Assembly (NCBI GenBank): GCA_947568835.1
Contig: OX387604.1
Coordinates: 21,295,076-21,359,075, forward strand
Length of the DNA: 64,000 nucleotides
DNA from: Protonemura montana
Taxonomy: Eukaryota > Arthropoda > Insecta > Plecoptera > Nemouridae
Direction of reading: 5' to 3'
This document shows, in pieces, positions 50,833 to 62,000 of this stretch; within the stretch, counting starts at the first letter, position 1; each line of letters begins with the position of its first letter. The position numbers and the translations under genes were made by a program. The notes under the pieces are model-generated. The model was not told where the DNA came from. It made no database searches and saw only the letters and a program-made list of their open reading frames with translations.

Positions 50833-51771
50833 GCCTCTTGTTCTGCCCCATGTTCTGCCCCATTTGCTTTCCCATGTCCTGTCGCATGTCCTGCCTGATT
50901 TCATGCTCCATGTCTATCCTCATGTCTTGTCAAATTTCCTGCCTCATGTCCAACCCCATAACCTGTCTCATGTCCTGCCCAATGTACTTCCTCATATCCT
51001 CCCCCATGTCCTGCCACATGTCCTGCCCCATGTCCTGCCACATGTCCTGCCCCATGTCCTGCAACATGTATTGTCCCATGGCCTCCCACATGTCCTGCCT
51101 CATTTACAGCCCCATGTCTTGTCCTATATCCTGTCACATATCCTGACCCATATCCTGCCTTTGTCCTGCCCATGTCCTGTCCAATGTCGTGTCCCATGTC
51201 CTGCCTCATTTCCTGCACCATATCCTATCCCATGGCCTGCCCCAAGTCATGCCCCATGACTTTTCCCACGGCCTGCCCTATTTCCTGCCACATGTCCTAT
51301 CCCATAACCTGGCCTATGTCCAACCCTTTTACCATTCTCATGACCTGCCTAATGACCTGCCAAAAGTCCTGCTTCCTGTCTTGTCCAATGGCCAGTCCCT
51401 GTCCCCTGTTATACCCCATGTCCTGCCGCATAACCTATGTTTTGTCCCATGACCTGGCCTATGTCCAACCCTTTTACCATCCTCTTGTCCTGCCTAATGA
51501 TCTGCCAAAAGTCCTGCTTCCTGTCTTGTCCCATAGCCAGTCATATAAATGTATCAATGTCCTGTTCCATGTCTTGTCCCTGTTATACCCTATGTCCTGC
51601 CGCATATCCTGCCACATGTCCTGCCCAGTATCCTGCCTAAGGCCTGCCCTATGTCCTGTTTCAGATCCTGCCTCACTTCCAACACCATATACTGCCTCAT
51701 GTCCTACGCCATGTGCCTGTTTCATGTCCTGTCCCATGTCCAGCACCTTCGTCAGGTACCATATTCTGCCT

Positions 51772-51982
51772 GACATCACCGCATCCGATGTCCTCTTTCG
51801 GAATGCCCCCGACCACACAACTCCGTCTTTTCTGACACATGGCTTCACAAATCCATATCCTGCTCCCACAACAGAATGCCGCAAGATGATTTCTAGATCG
51901 TGGCCATCAGTACCACCAGAGATTAAACGTATCCTACTCGTCACAGCTTAAAATCAAACTCCACACACGAATTTCTAATTTC
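51772..51982 (+). repeat. Satellite B spacer 16 (type gamma)
   Basis: Gamma copy with CTCCGTCTTTTCTGACAC; preceded by TTCGTCAGGTACC. Confidence 0.85.
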
Positions 51983-52587
51983 ATGGCCTGCCCCATTTAC
52001 TGCCACATGTCCTGCCTCATTTCCTGCCCCATGTCGAGCCCAATGTCCTGCCGAATGTCCAATGTCCTGTCACATATCCTGACCCATATCCTGCCTAAGT
52101 CCTGACCCATGTCCTGTCCCATGTCCAGCGTCATTTCCTGCACCATCCCGTATCCTGCCCCAAGTCATGCCCCGTGTCTTTTCCCATTGCATGCCCTATT
52201 TCCTGCCACATGTCCTATCCCATGTCCTGCCCCATAACCTATTTTTTGTCCCATGACCTGGCCTATGTCCAACCCTTTTACCATCCTCTTGTCCTGCCTA
52301 ATGACCTGCCAAAAGTCCTGCTTCCTGTCTTGTCCCATAGCCAGTCATATAAATGTATCAATGTCCTGTTCCATGTCTTGTCCCTGTTATACCCTATGTC
52401 CTGCCGCATATCCTGCCACATGTCCTGCCCAGTATCCTGCCCTATATCCTGCCTAAGGCCTGCCCTATGTCCTGTTTCAGGTCCTGCCTCACTTCCAACA
52501 CCATATACTGCCTCATGTCCTACGCCATGTGCCTGTTTCATGTCCTGTCCCATGTCCAGCACCTTCGTCAGGTACCATATTCTGCCT

Positions 52588-52798
52588 GACATCACCGCAT
52601 CCGATGTCCTCTTTCGGAATGCCCCCGACCACACAACTCCGTCTGTTCTGACACATGGCTTCACAAATCCATATCCTGCTCCCACAACAGAATGCCGCAA
52701 GATGATTTCTAGATCGTGGCCATCAGTACCACCAGAGATTAAACGTATCCTACTCGTCACAGCTTAAAATCAAACTCCACACACGAATTTCTAATTTC
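52588..52798 (+). repeat. Satellite B spacer 17 (type gamma)
   Basis: Gamma copy 816 bp after spacer 16; preceded by TTCGTCAGGTACC. Confidence 0.85.
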
Positions 52799-53697
52799 AT
52801 GGCCTGCCCCATTTACTGCCACATGTCCTGCCCCATGTCCTGCCACATGTCCTGCCCAATGTCCTGCCCCATGTCCTGCAACATGTATTGTCCCATGGCC
52901 TCCCACATGTCCTGCCTCATTTCCAGCCCCATGTCTTGTCCTATATCCTGTCACATATCCTGACCCATATCCTGCCTATGTCCTGCCCATGTCCTGTCCA
53001 ATGTCCTGTCCCATGTCCTGCCTCATTTCCTGCACCATATCCTATCCCATGGCCTGCCCCAAGTTATGCCCCATGACTTTTCCCACGGCCTGCCCTATTT
53101 CCTGCCACATGTACTATCCCAATACCTGGCCCATGTCTAACCCTTTTACCATTCTCATGATTTGCCTAATGACCTGCCAAAAGTCCTGCTTCCTGTCTTG
53201 TCCAATGGCCAGTCCCTGTCCCCTGTTATACCCCATGTCCTGCCTCATTTCCTGCCCCATGTCGAGCCCAATGTCCTGCCCAATGTCCAATGTCCTGTCA
53301 CATATCCTGACCCATATCCTGCCTACGTCCTGACCCATGTCCTGTCCCATGTCCAGCGTCATTTCCTGCACCATCCCGTATCCTGCCCCAAGTCATGCCC
53401 CGTGTCTTTTCCCATTGCATGCCCTATTTCCTGCCACATGTCCTATCCCATGTCCTGCCGCATAACCTATGTTTTGTCCCATGACCTGGCCTATGTCCAA
53501 CCCTTTTACCATCCTCTTGTCCTGCCTAATGGTCCTGCCCAGTATCCTGCCCTATATCCTGCCTAAGGCCTGCCCTATGTCCTGTTTCAGGTCCTGCCTC
53601 ACTTCCAACACCAAATACTGCCTCATGTCCTACGCCATGTGCCTGTTTCATGTCCTGTCCCATGTCCAGCACCTTCGTCCTGTACCATATTCTGCCT

Positions 53698-53908
53698 GAC
53701 ATCACCGCATCCGATGTCCTCTTTCGGAATGCCCCCGACCACACAACTCCGTCTGTTCTGACACATGGCTTCACAAATCCATATCCTGCTCCCACAACAG
53801 AATGCCGCAAGATGATTTCTAGATCGTGGCCATCAGTACCACCAGAGATTAAACGTATCCTACTCGTCACAGCTTAAAATCAAACTCCACACACGAATTT
53901 CTAATTTC
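53698..53908 (+). repeat. Satellite B spacer 18 (type gamma)
   Basis: Gamma copy 1110 bp after spacer 17; preceded by TTCGTCCTGTACC. Confidence 0.85.
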
Positions 53909-54807
53909 ATGGCCTGCCCCATTTACTGCCACATGTCCTGCCCCATGTCCTGCCACATGTCCTGCCCAATGTCCTGCCCCATGTCCTGCAACATGTATTG
54001 TCCCATGGCCTCCCACATGTCCTGCCTCATTTCCAGCCCCATGTCTTGTCCTATATCCTGTCACATATCCTGACCCATATCCTGCCTATGTCCTGCCCAT
54101 GTCCTGTCCAATGTCCTGTCCCATGTCCTGCCTCATTTCCTGCACCATATCCTATCCCATGGCCTGCCCCAAGTTATGCCCCATGACTTTTCCCACGGCC
54201 TGCCCTATTTCCTGCCACATGTACTATCCCAATACCTGGCCCATGTCTAACCCTTTTACCATTCTCATGACCTGCCTAATGACCTGCCAAAAGTCCTGCT
54301 TCCTGTCTTGTCCAATGGCCAGTCCCTGTCCCCTGTTATACCCCATGTCCTGCCTCATTTCCTGCCCCATGTCGAGCCCAATGTCCTGCCCAATGTCCAA
54401 TGTCCTGTCACATATCCTGACCCATATCCTGCCTACGTCCTGACCCATGTCCTGTCCCATGTCCAGCGTCATTTCCTGCACCATCCCGTATCCTGCCCCA
54501 AGTCATGCCCCGTGTCTTTTCCCATTGCATGCCCTATTTCCTGCCACATGTCCTATCCCATGTCCTGCCGCATAACCTATGTTTTGTCCCATGACCTGGC
54601 CTATGTCCAACCCTTTTACCATCCTCTTGTCCTGCCTAATGGTCCTGCCCAGTATCCTGCCCTATATCCTGCCTAAGGCCTGCCCTATGTCCTGTTTCAG
54701 GTCCTGCCTCACTTCCAACACCAAATACTGCCTCATGTCCTACGCCATGTGCCTGTTTCATGTCCTGTCCCATGTCCAGCACCTTCGTCCTGTACCATAT
54801 TCTGCCT

Positions 54808-55018
54808 GACATCACCGCATCCGATGTCCTCTTTCGGAATGCCCCCGACCACACAACTCCGTCTGTTCTGACACATGGCTTCACAAATCCATATCCTGCT
54901 CCCACAACAGAATGCCGCAAGATGATTTCTAGATCGTGGCCATCAGTACCACCAGAGATTAAACGTATCCTACTCGTCACAGCTTAAAATCAAACTCCAC
55001 ACACGAATTTCTAATTTC
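54808..55018 (+). repeat. Satellite B spacer 19 (type gamma)
   Basis: Gamma copy 1110 bp after spacer 18. Confidence 0.85.
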
Positions 55019-55784
55019 ATGGCCTGCCCCATTTACTGCCACATGTCCTGCCCCATGTCCTGCCACATGTCCTGCACAATGTCCTGCCCCATGTCCTGCC
55101 TCATTTCCAGCCCCATGTCTTGTCCTATATCCTGTCACATATCCTGACCCATATCCTGCCTATGTCCTGCCCATGTCCTGTCCAATGTCCTGTCCCATGT
55201 CCTGCCTCATTTCCTGCACCATATCCTATCCCATGGCCTGCCCCAAGTTATGCCCCATGACTTTTCCCACGGCCTGCCCTATTTCCTGCCACATGTCCTA
55301 TCCCATTACCTGGCCCATGTCCAACCCTTTTACCATTCTCATGACCTGCCTAATGACCTGCCAAAAGTCCTGCTTCCTGTCTTGTCCAATGGCCAGTCCC
55401 TGTCCCCTGTTATACCCCATGTCCTGCCGCATAACCTATGTTTTGTCCCATGACCTGGCCTATGTCCAACCCTTTTACCATCCTCTTGTCCTGCCTAATG
55501 ACCTGCCAAAAGTCCTGCTTCCTGTCTTGTCCCATAGCCAGTCATATAAATGTATCAATGTCCTGTTCCATGTCTTGTCCCTGTTATACCCTATGTCCTG
55601 CCGCATATCCTGCCACATGTCCTGCCCAGTATCCTGCCCTATATCCTGCCTAAGGCCTGCCCTATGTCCTGTTTCAGGTCCTGCCTCACTTCCAACACCA
55701 TATACTGCCTCATGTCCTACGCCATGTGCCTGTTTCATGTCCTGTCCCATGTCCAGCACCTTCGTCAGGTACCATATTCTGCCT

Positions 55785-55997
55785 GACATCACCGCATCCG
55801 ATGTCCTCTTTCGGAATGCCCCCGACCACACAACTCCGTCTGTTCTGACACATGGCTTCACAAATCCATATCCTGCTCCCACAACAGAATGCCGCAAGAT
55901 GATTTCTAGATCGTGGCCATCAGTACCACCAGAGATTAAACGTATCCTACTCGTCACAGCTTAAAATCAAACTCCACACACGAATTTCTAATTTCAT
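55785..55997 (+). repeat. Satellite B spacer 20 (type gamma)
   Basis: Gamma copy, last one before satellite B ends about 50 bp downstream. Confidence 0.85.
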
Positions 55998-56047
55998 GGC
56001 CTGCCCCATTTACTGCCACATGTCCTGCCCCATGTCCTGCCACATGT

Positions 56048-59000
56048 CTAGGTTGTCAGGGGCTGTGTGTAGAACAGTAGTGTAGCATGGCTAGTCTAGG
56101 TTGTCAGGGGCTGTGTGTGTCGTACAGTAGTGAAGCATGGCAAGTCTAGGTTGGCAGAACTGTGTGTGTAGTACAGTAGTGTAGCATGGCTAGTCTGGGT
56201 TGTCAGGGGCTGTGTGTAGTACAGTAGTGTAGCATGGCTAGTCTAGGTTGTCAAGGGCTGTGTGTGTAGTACAGTAGTGAAGCATGGCTTGTCTAGGTTG
56301 TCAGGGGCTGTGTTTAGTACAGTAGTGTAGCATGGCTAGTCAAGGTCGTCAGGGGCTGTATGTAGTACAGTAGTGTAGCATGGCTAGTCTAGATTGTCAG
56401 GGGCTGTTTGTGTTGAACAGTAGTGTATTATGGCTACTCTAGGTTGTCAGGAGCTGTGTGTGTAGTACAGTAGTGAAGCATGGCTACTCAAGGTTGTCAG
56501 AGGCTGTGTGTGTAGTACAGTAGTGTATTATGGCTACTCTAGGTTGTCAGGGGCTGTGTAGTACAGTAGGGTAGCATGGCTAGTCTAGGTTGTCAGGGGC
56601 TATGTGTGTAGTACAGTAGTGTAGCATGGCTAGTCTAGGTTGTCAGGGGCCGTGTAGTACAGTAGTGTAGCATGGCTCGTCTAGGTTGTCAGGGGCTGTG
56701 TGTAGTAGAGTAGTGTAGCATGGCTTGTCTAGGTTGTCAGGGGCTGTGTGTGTCGTACAGTAGTGAAGCATGGCAAGTCTACGTTGGCAGGGGCTGTGTG
56801 TGAAGTTCAGTAGTGTAGCATATCTAGTCTAGGTTGTCAGGGGCTGTTTTTAGTACAGTAGTGTAGCATGGCTAGTCTAGGTTGTCAAGGGCTGTGTGTG
56901 TAGTACAGTAGTGTAGCATGGCTAGTCAAGGTTTTCAGGGGCTTTGTTTAGTACAGTAGTATAGCATGGCAAGTCTAGATTGTCAGGGGCTGTTTGTGTA
57001 GTACAGTAGTGTAGCATGGCTACTCTAGGTTGTCAGAGGCTGTGTGTGTAATACAGTAGTGTATTATGGCAACTCTAGGTTGTCAGGGGCTGTGTAGTAC
57101 AGTAGGGTAGCATGGCTAGTCTAGGTTGTCAGGGCTATGTGTGTAGTTCAATAGTGTAGCATGGCTAGTCTAGGTTTTCAGGGGCTGTGTGTGTAGTACA
57201 GTAGTGTAGCATGGCTAGTCTAGGTTGTCAGGGGCTGTGTGTGTAGTACAGTTGTTAAGCATAGCTAGTCTAGGTTGTCAGGGACTGTGTTTAGTAAAGT
57301 TGTGTAGCATGGCTAGACTAGATTGTCAGGGGCTGTTTGTGTAGTACAGTAGTGTAGCATGGCTTATCTAGGTTGTCAGGGGCTGTGTGTGTAGTACAGT
57401 AGTGTAGCATGGCTAGTCTTGGTTGTCAGGGGCTATGTGTGTAGTTTAATAGTGTAGCATGGCTAGTCTAGGTTGTCAGGGTCTGTGTATGTAGTACAGT
57501 AGTGTAGCATGGCTAGTCTAGGTTGTCAGGGGCTGTGTAGTACAGTAGTGTTGCATGGCTAGTCTAGGTTTTCAGGGGCTGTGTGTGAAGTACAAAAGTG
57601 TAGCATGGCTAGTCTTGGTTGTCAGGGGCTGTATGTGTAGTACAGTAGTGTAGCATGGCTACTCTAGGTTGTCAGGGGCTGTGTGTGTAGTACAAAAGTG
57701 TAGCATGGCTACTCTAGGTTGTCAGGGGCTGTGTGTGTAGTACAGTATTGTATTATGGCTTCTCTAGTTTGTCAGTGGCTGTGTGTGTAGTACAGTAGTG
57801 TATTATGGCTACTCTAGGTTGTCAGGGGATGTGTAGTACAGAAGGGTAGCATGGCTAATCTAGATTGTCAGGGGCTGTCTGTGTAGTACAGTAGTGTTGC
57901 ATGGCTGGACTAGGTTGTCTGGGGCTGTGTGTGTAGTACAGTATTGAAGCATGGCTAGTCTTGGTTGTCAGGGGCTGTGTGTGTAGTACAGTAGTGTAGC
58001 ATGGTTACTCTAGGTTGTCAGGGGCTGTGTGTGTAGTACAGTATTGAAGCATGGCTAGTCTTGGTTGTCAGGGGCTGTGTGTGTAGTACAGTAGTGTAGC
58101 ATGGCTACTCAAGGTTGTCAGAGGGTGTGTGTGTACTACAGTAGTGTATTATGGCTACTCTAGGTTGTCAGGGGCTGTGTAGTACAGTAGGGTAGCATGG
58201 CTAGTCTAGGTTGTCAGGGGCTATGTGTGTATCTTAATAGTGTAGCATGGCTAGTCTAGGTTGTCAGGGGCTGTGTGTGTAGTACAGTAGTGTAGCATGG
58301 CTAGTCTAGGTTGTCAGGGGCCGTGTAGTACAGTAGTGTAGCATGGCTCGTCTAGGTTGTCAGGGGCTGTGTGTAGTAGAGTAGTGTAGCATGGCTTGTC
58401 TAGGTTGTCAGGGGCTGTGTGTGTCGTACAGTAGTGAAGCATGGCAAGTCTACGTTGGCAGGGGCTGTGTGTGAAGTACAGTAGTGTAGCATAGCTAGTC
58501 TAGGTTGTCAGGGGCTGTTTGTAGTACAGTAGTGTAGCATGGCTAGTCTAGGTTGTCAAGGGCTGTGTGTGTAGTACAGTAGTGTAGCATGGCTAGTCAA
58601 GGTTTTCAGGGGCTTTGTTTAGTACAGTAGGGTAGCATGGCTAGTCAAGGTCGTCAGGGGCTGTGTGTAGTACAGTAGTATAGCATGGCTAGTCTAGATT
58701 GTCAGGGGCTGTTTGTGTAGTACAGTAGTGTAGCATGGCTACTCTAGGTTGTCAGAGGCTGTGTGTGTAATACAGTAGTGTATTATGGCTACTCTAGAAT
58801 GTCAGGGGCTGTGTAGTACAATAGGGTAGCATGGCTAGTCTAGGTTGTCAGGGGCTATGTGTGTAGTTCAATAGTGTAGCATGGCTAGTCTAGGTTGTCA
58901 GGGGCTGTGTGTGAAGTACAGTAGTGAAGCATGGCTAGTCTAGGTTTTTAGGGGCTGTGTGTGTAGTACAGTAGTGTAGCATGGCTAGTCTAGGTTGTCA

Positions 59001-62000
59001 GGGGCTGTGTGTGTAGTACAGAAGTGTAGCATGGCTAGTCTTGGTTGTCAGGAACTGTGTATGTAGTACAGTATTTAAGCATAGCTTGTCTAGGTTGTCA
59101 GGGGCTGTGTGTGTAGTACAGTTGTTAAGCATAGCTAGTCTAGGTTGTCAGGGACTGTGTTTAGTAAAGTTGTGTAGCATGGCTAGTCTAGATTGTCAGG
59201 GGCTGTTTGTGTAGTACAGTAGTGTAGCATGGCTTATCTAGTTTGTCAGGGGCTGTGTGTGTAGTACAGTAGTGTAGCATGGCTAGTCTTGGTTGTCAGG
59301 GGCTATGTGTGTAGTTTAATAGTGTAGCATGGCTAGTCTAGGTTGTCAGGGTCTGTGTATGTAGTACAGTAGTGTAGCATGGCTAGTCTAGGTTGTCAGG
59401 GGCTGTGTAGTACAGTAGTGTTGCATGGCTAGTCTAGGTTTTCAGGGGCTGTGTGTGAAGTACAGTAGTGTAGCATGGCTAGTCTTGGTTGTCAGGGGCT
59501 GTATGTGTAGTACAGTAGTGTAGCATGGCTACTCTAGGTTGTCAGGGGCTGTGTGTGTAGTACAATAGTGTAGCATAGCTACTCTAGGTTGTCAGGGGCT
59601 GTGTAGTACAGTAGTTTAACATAGCTAGTCTAGGTTGTCAGGAGCTGTCTGTGTAGTACAGAAGTGGAGCATGGCAAGTCATGGTTGTCAGTTGCTGTGT
59701 GTATAGTACAGTAGTGTATCATGGCTACTCTAGGTTGTCAGGGGCTGTGTGTGTAGTACAGTAGTGTTTTATGGCTACTCTAGGTTGTAAGGGGCTGTGT
59801 AGTACAGTAGTGTAGCATGGCAAGTCTAGGATGTCAGGGGCTGTGTGTGTAGTACAGTAGTGTAGCATGGCTAATCTTGGTAGACAGGAACTGTGTGTGA
59901 AGTACAGTATTTAAGCATGGCTAGTCTAGGTTGTCAGGGGCTGTGTGTGTAGTACAGTTGTTAAGCATGGCTAGTCTAGGTCGTCAGGGGCTGTGTGTGT
60001 AGTACAGTTGTGTAGCATTGTTACTCTAGGTTGTCAGGGGCTGTGTGTGTAGTACAGTAGTGTAGCATGGCTAGTCTAGGTTGTCAGGGGCTGTGTGTGT
60101 AGTACAGTTGTGTAGCATTGTTACTCTAGGTTGTCAGGGGCTGTGTGTGTAGTACAGTAGTGTAGCATGGCTACTTTAGGTTTTCAGGGGCTGTGTGTGT
60201 AGTACAGTAGTTTAGCATGGCTACTCTAGGTTGTCAGGGGCTGTGTAGTACAGTAGGGTAGCATAGCTAGTCTAGGTTGTCAGGGGCTATGTGTGTAGTT
60301 CAATAGTGTAGCATGGCTAGTCTAGGTTGTCAGGGGCTGTGTGTGTAGTACAGTAGTGTAGCATGGCTAGTCTAGGTTGTCAGGGGCTGTGTGTAGAACA
60401 GTAGTGTAGCATGGCTAGTCTAGGTTGTCAGGGGCTGTGTGTGTCGTACAGTAGTGAAGCATGGCAAGTCTAGGTTGGCAGAACTGTGTGTGTAGTACAG
60501 TAGTGTAGCATGGCTAGTCTGGGTTGTCAGGGGCTGTGTGTAGTACAGTATTGTAGCATGGCTAGTCTAGGTTGTCAAGGGCTGTGTGTGTAGTACAGTA
60601 GTGAAGCATTGCTTGTCTAGGTTGTCAGGGGCTGTGTTTAGTACAGTAGTGTAGCATGGCTAGTCAAGGTCGTCAGGGGCTGTATGTAGTACAGTAGTGT
60701 AGCATGGCTAGTCTAGATTGTCAGGGGCTGTTTGTGTTGAACAGTAGTGTATTATGGCTACTCTAGGTTGTCAGGAGCTGTGTGTGTAGTACAGTAGTGA
60801 AGCATGGCTACTCAAGGTTGTCAGAGGCTGTGTGTGTAGTACAGTAGTGTATTATGGCTACTCTAGGTTGTCAGGGGCTGTGTAGTACAGTAGGGTAGCA
60901 TGGCTAGTCTAGGTTGTCAGGGGCTATGTGTGTAGTACAGTAGTGTAGCATGGCTAGTCTAGGTTGCCAGGGGCCGTGTAGTACAGTAGTGTAGCATGGC
61001 TCGTCTAGGTTGTCAGGGGCTGTGTGTAGTAGAGTAGTGTAGCATGGCTTGTCTAGGTTGTCAGGGGCTGTGTGTGTCGTACAGTAGTGAAGCATGGCAA
61101 GTCTACGTTGGCAGGGGCTGTGTGTGAAGTTCAGTAGTGTAGCATATCTAGTCTAGGTTGTCAGGGGCTGTTTTTAGTACAGTAGTGTAGCATGGCTAGT
61201 CTAGGTTGTCAAGGGCTGTGTGTGTAGTACAGTAGTGTAGCATGGCTAGTCGAGGTTTTCAGGGGCTTTGTTTAGTACAGTAGTATAGCATGGCAAGTCT
61301 AGATTGTCAGGGGCTGTTTGTGTAGTACAGTAGTGTAGCATGGCTACTCTAGGTTGTCAGAGGCTGTGTGTGTAATACAGTAGTGTATTATGGCAACTCT
61401 AGGTTGTCAGGGGCTGTGTAGTACAGTAGGGTAGCATGGCTAGTCTAGGTTGTCAGGGGCTATGTGTGTAGTTCAATAGTGTAGCATGGCTAGTCTAGGT
61501 TTTCAGGGGCTGTGTGTGTAGTACAGTAGTGTAGCATGGCTAGTCTAGGTTGTCAGGGGCTGTGTGTGTAGTACAGTTGTTTAGCATAGCTAGTCTAGGT
61601 TGTCAGGGACTGTGTTTAGTAAAGTTGTGTAGCATGGCTAGACTAGATTGTCAGGGGCTGTTTGTGTAGTACAGTAGTGTAGCATGGCTTATCTAGGTTG
61701 TCAGGGGCTGTGTGTGTAGTACAGTAGTGTAGCATGGCTAGTCTTGGTTTTCAGGGGCTGTGTGTGAAGTACAAAAGTGTAGCATGGCTAGTCTTGGTTG
61801 TCAGGGGCTGTATGTGTAGTACAGTAGTGTAGCATGGCTACTCTAGGTTGTCAGGGGCTATGTGTGAAGTTCAATAGTGTAGCATGGCTAGTCTAGGTTG
61901 TCAGGGGCTGTGTGTGTAGTACAGTAGTGTAGCATGGCTAGTCTAGGTTGTCAGGGGCTGTGTGTAGAACAGTAGTGTAGCATGGCTAGTCTAGGTTGTC

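Larger units (their letters stand above)
43203..51430 (+). repeat. About 4.5-kb higher-order repeat of satellite B, one full and one partial copy
   Basis: Spacers 5-10 with their intervening dodecamers (43203-47740) recur in order as spacers 11-15 (47741-51430). The offset is 4538 bp up to about 49.3 kb, then 4503, then 4515. The changes are close to a 36-bp deletion (three monomers, with one extra base nearby) and a 12-bp gain (one monomer). The copies diverge abruptly near 51430, where the second switches to a gamma-type series. Confidence 0.85.
52422..54641 (+). repeat. 1110-bp tandem duplication, near-identical
   Basis: 52422-53531 and 53532-54641 match at a constant 1110-bp offset. The few visible differences include CATGATTTGCC versus CATGACCTGCC near 53158/54268 and CAGGTACC versus CCTGTACC near 52570/53680. 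A third partial copy continues to about 55060 before diverging. This is the youngest-looking duplication in satellite B. Confidence 0.85.
39114..56047 (+). repeat. Satellite B, 12-bp repeat (ATGTCCTGCCCC) with spacers
   Basis: About 17 kb built of a dodecamer with consensus ATGTCCTGCCCC and many one- or two-base variants (CATATCCTGCC, ATGTCCTGCCA, ATGACCTGGCC). Perfect runs of four or more units occur, for example near 39435-39485 and 40390-40450. About twenty spacers of roughly 190-215 bp interrupt it. Because twelve is divisible by three and the unit has no stop on either strand, long frames of Met-Ser-Cys-Pro, Pro-His-Val-Leu, Cys-Pro-Ala-Pro and, on the minus strand, Gly-Gln-Asp-Met repeats appear in parallel (up to 263 codons at 55173). 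Their simultaneous openness in five frames argues against coding. Confidence 0.95.

Noticed and set aside
39114..56047. Many long open frames (up to 263 codons) on both strands in satellite B, rich in Met-Ser-Cys-Pro, Pro-His-Val-Leu or Gly-Gln-Asp-Met repeats
   Set aside because: A 12-bp stop-free unit opens every frame at once. Up to five frames are open in the same place, none starts in a sensible context, and HOR indels are not selected by any single frame.
60904..61095. 63-codon minus-strand frame in the inverted satellite A
   Set aside because: Translates the satellite monomer itself; neighbouring copies are interrupted by stops.
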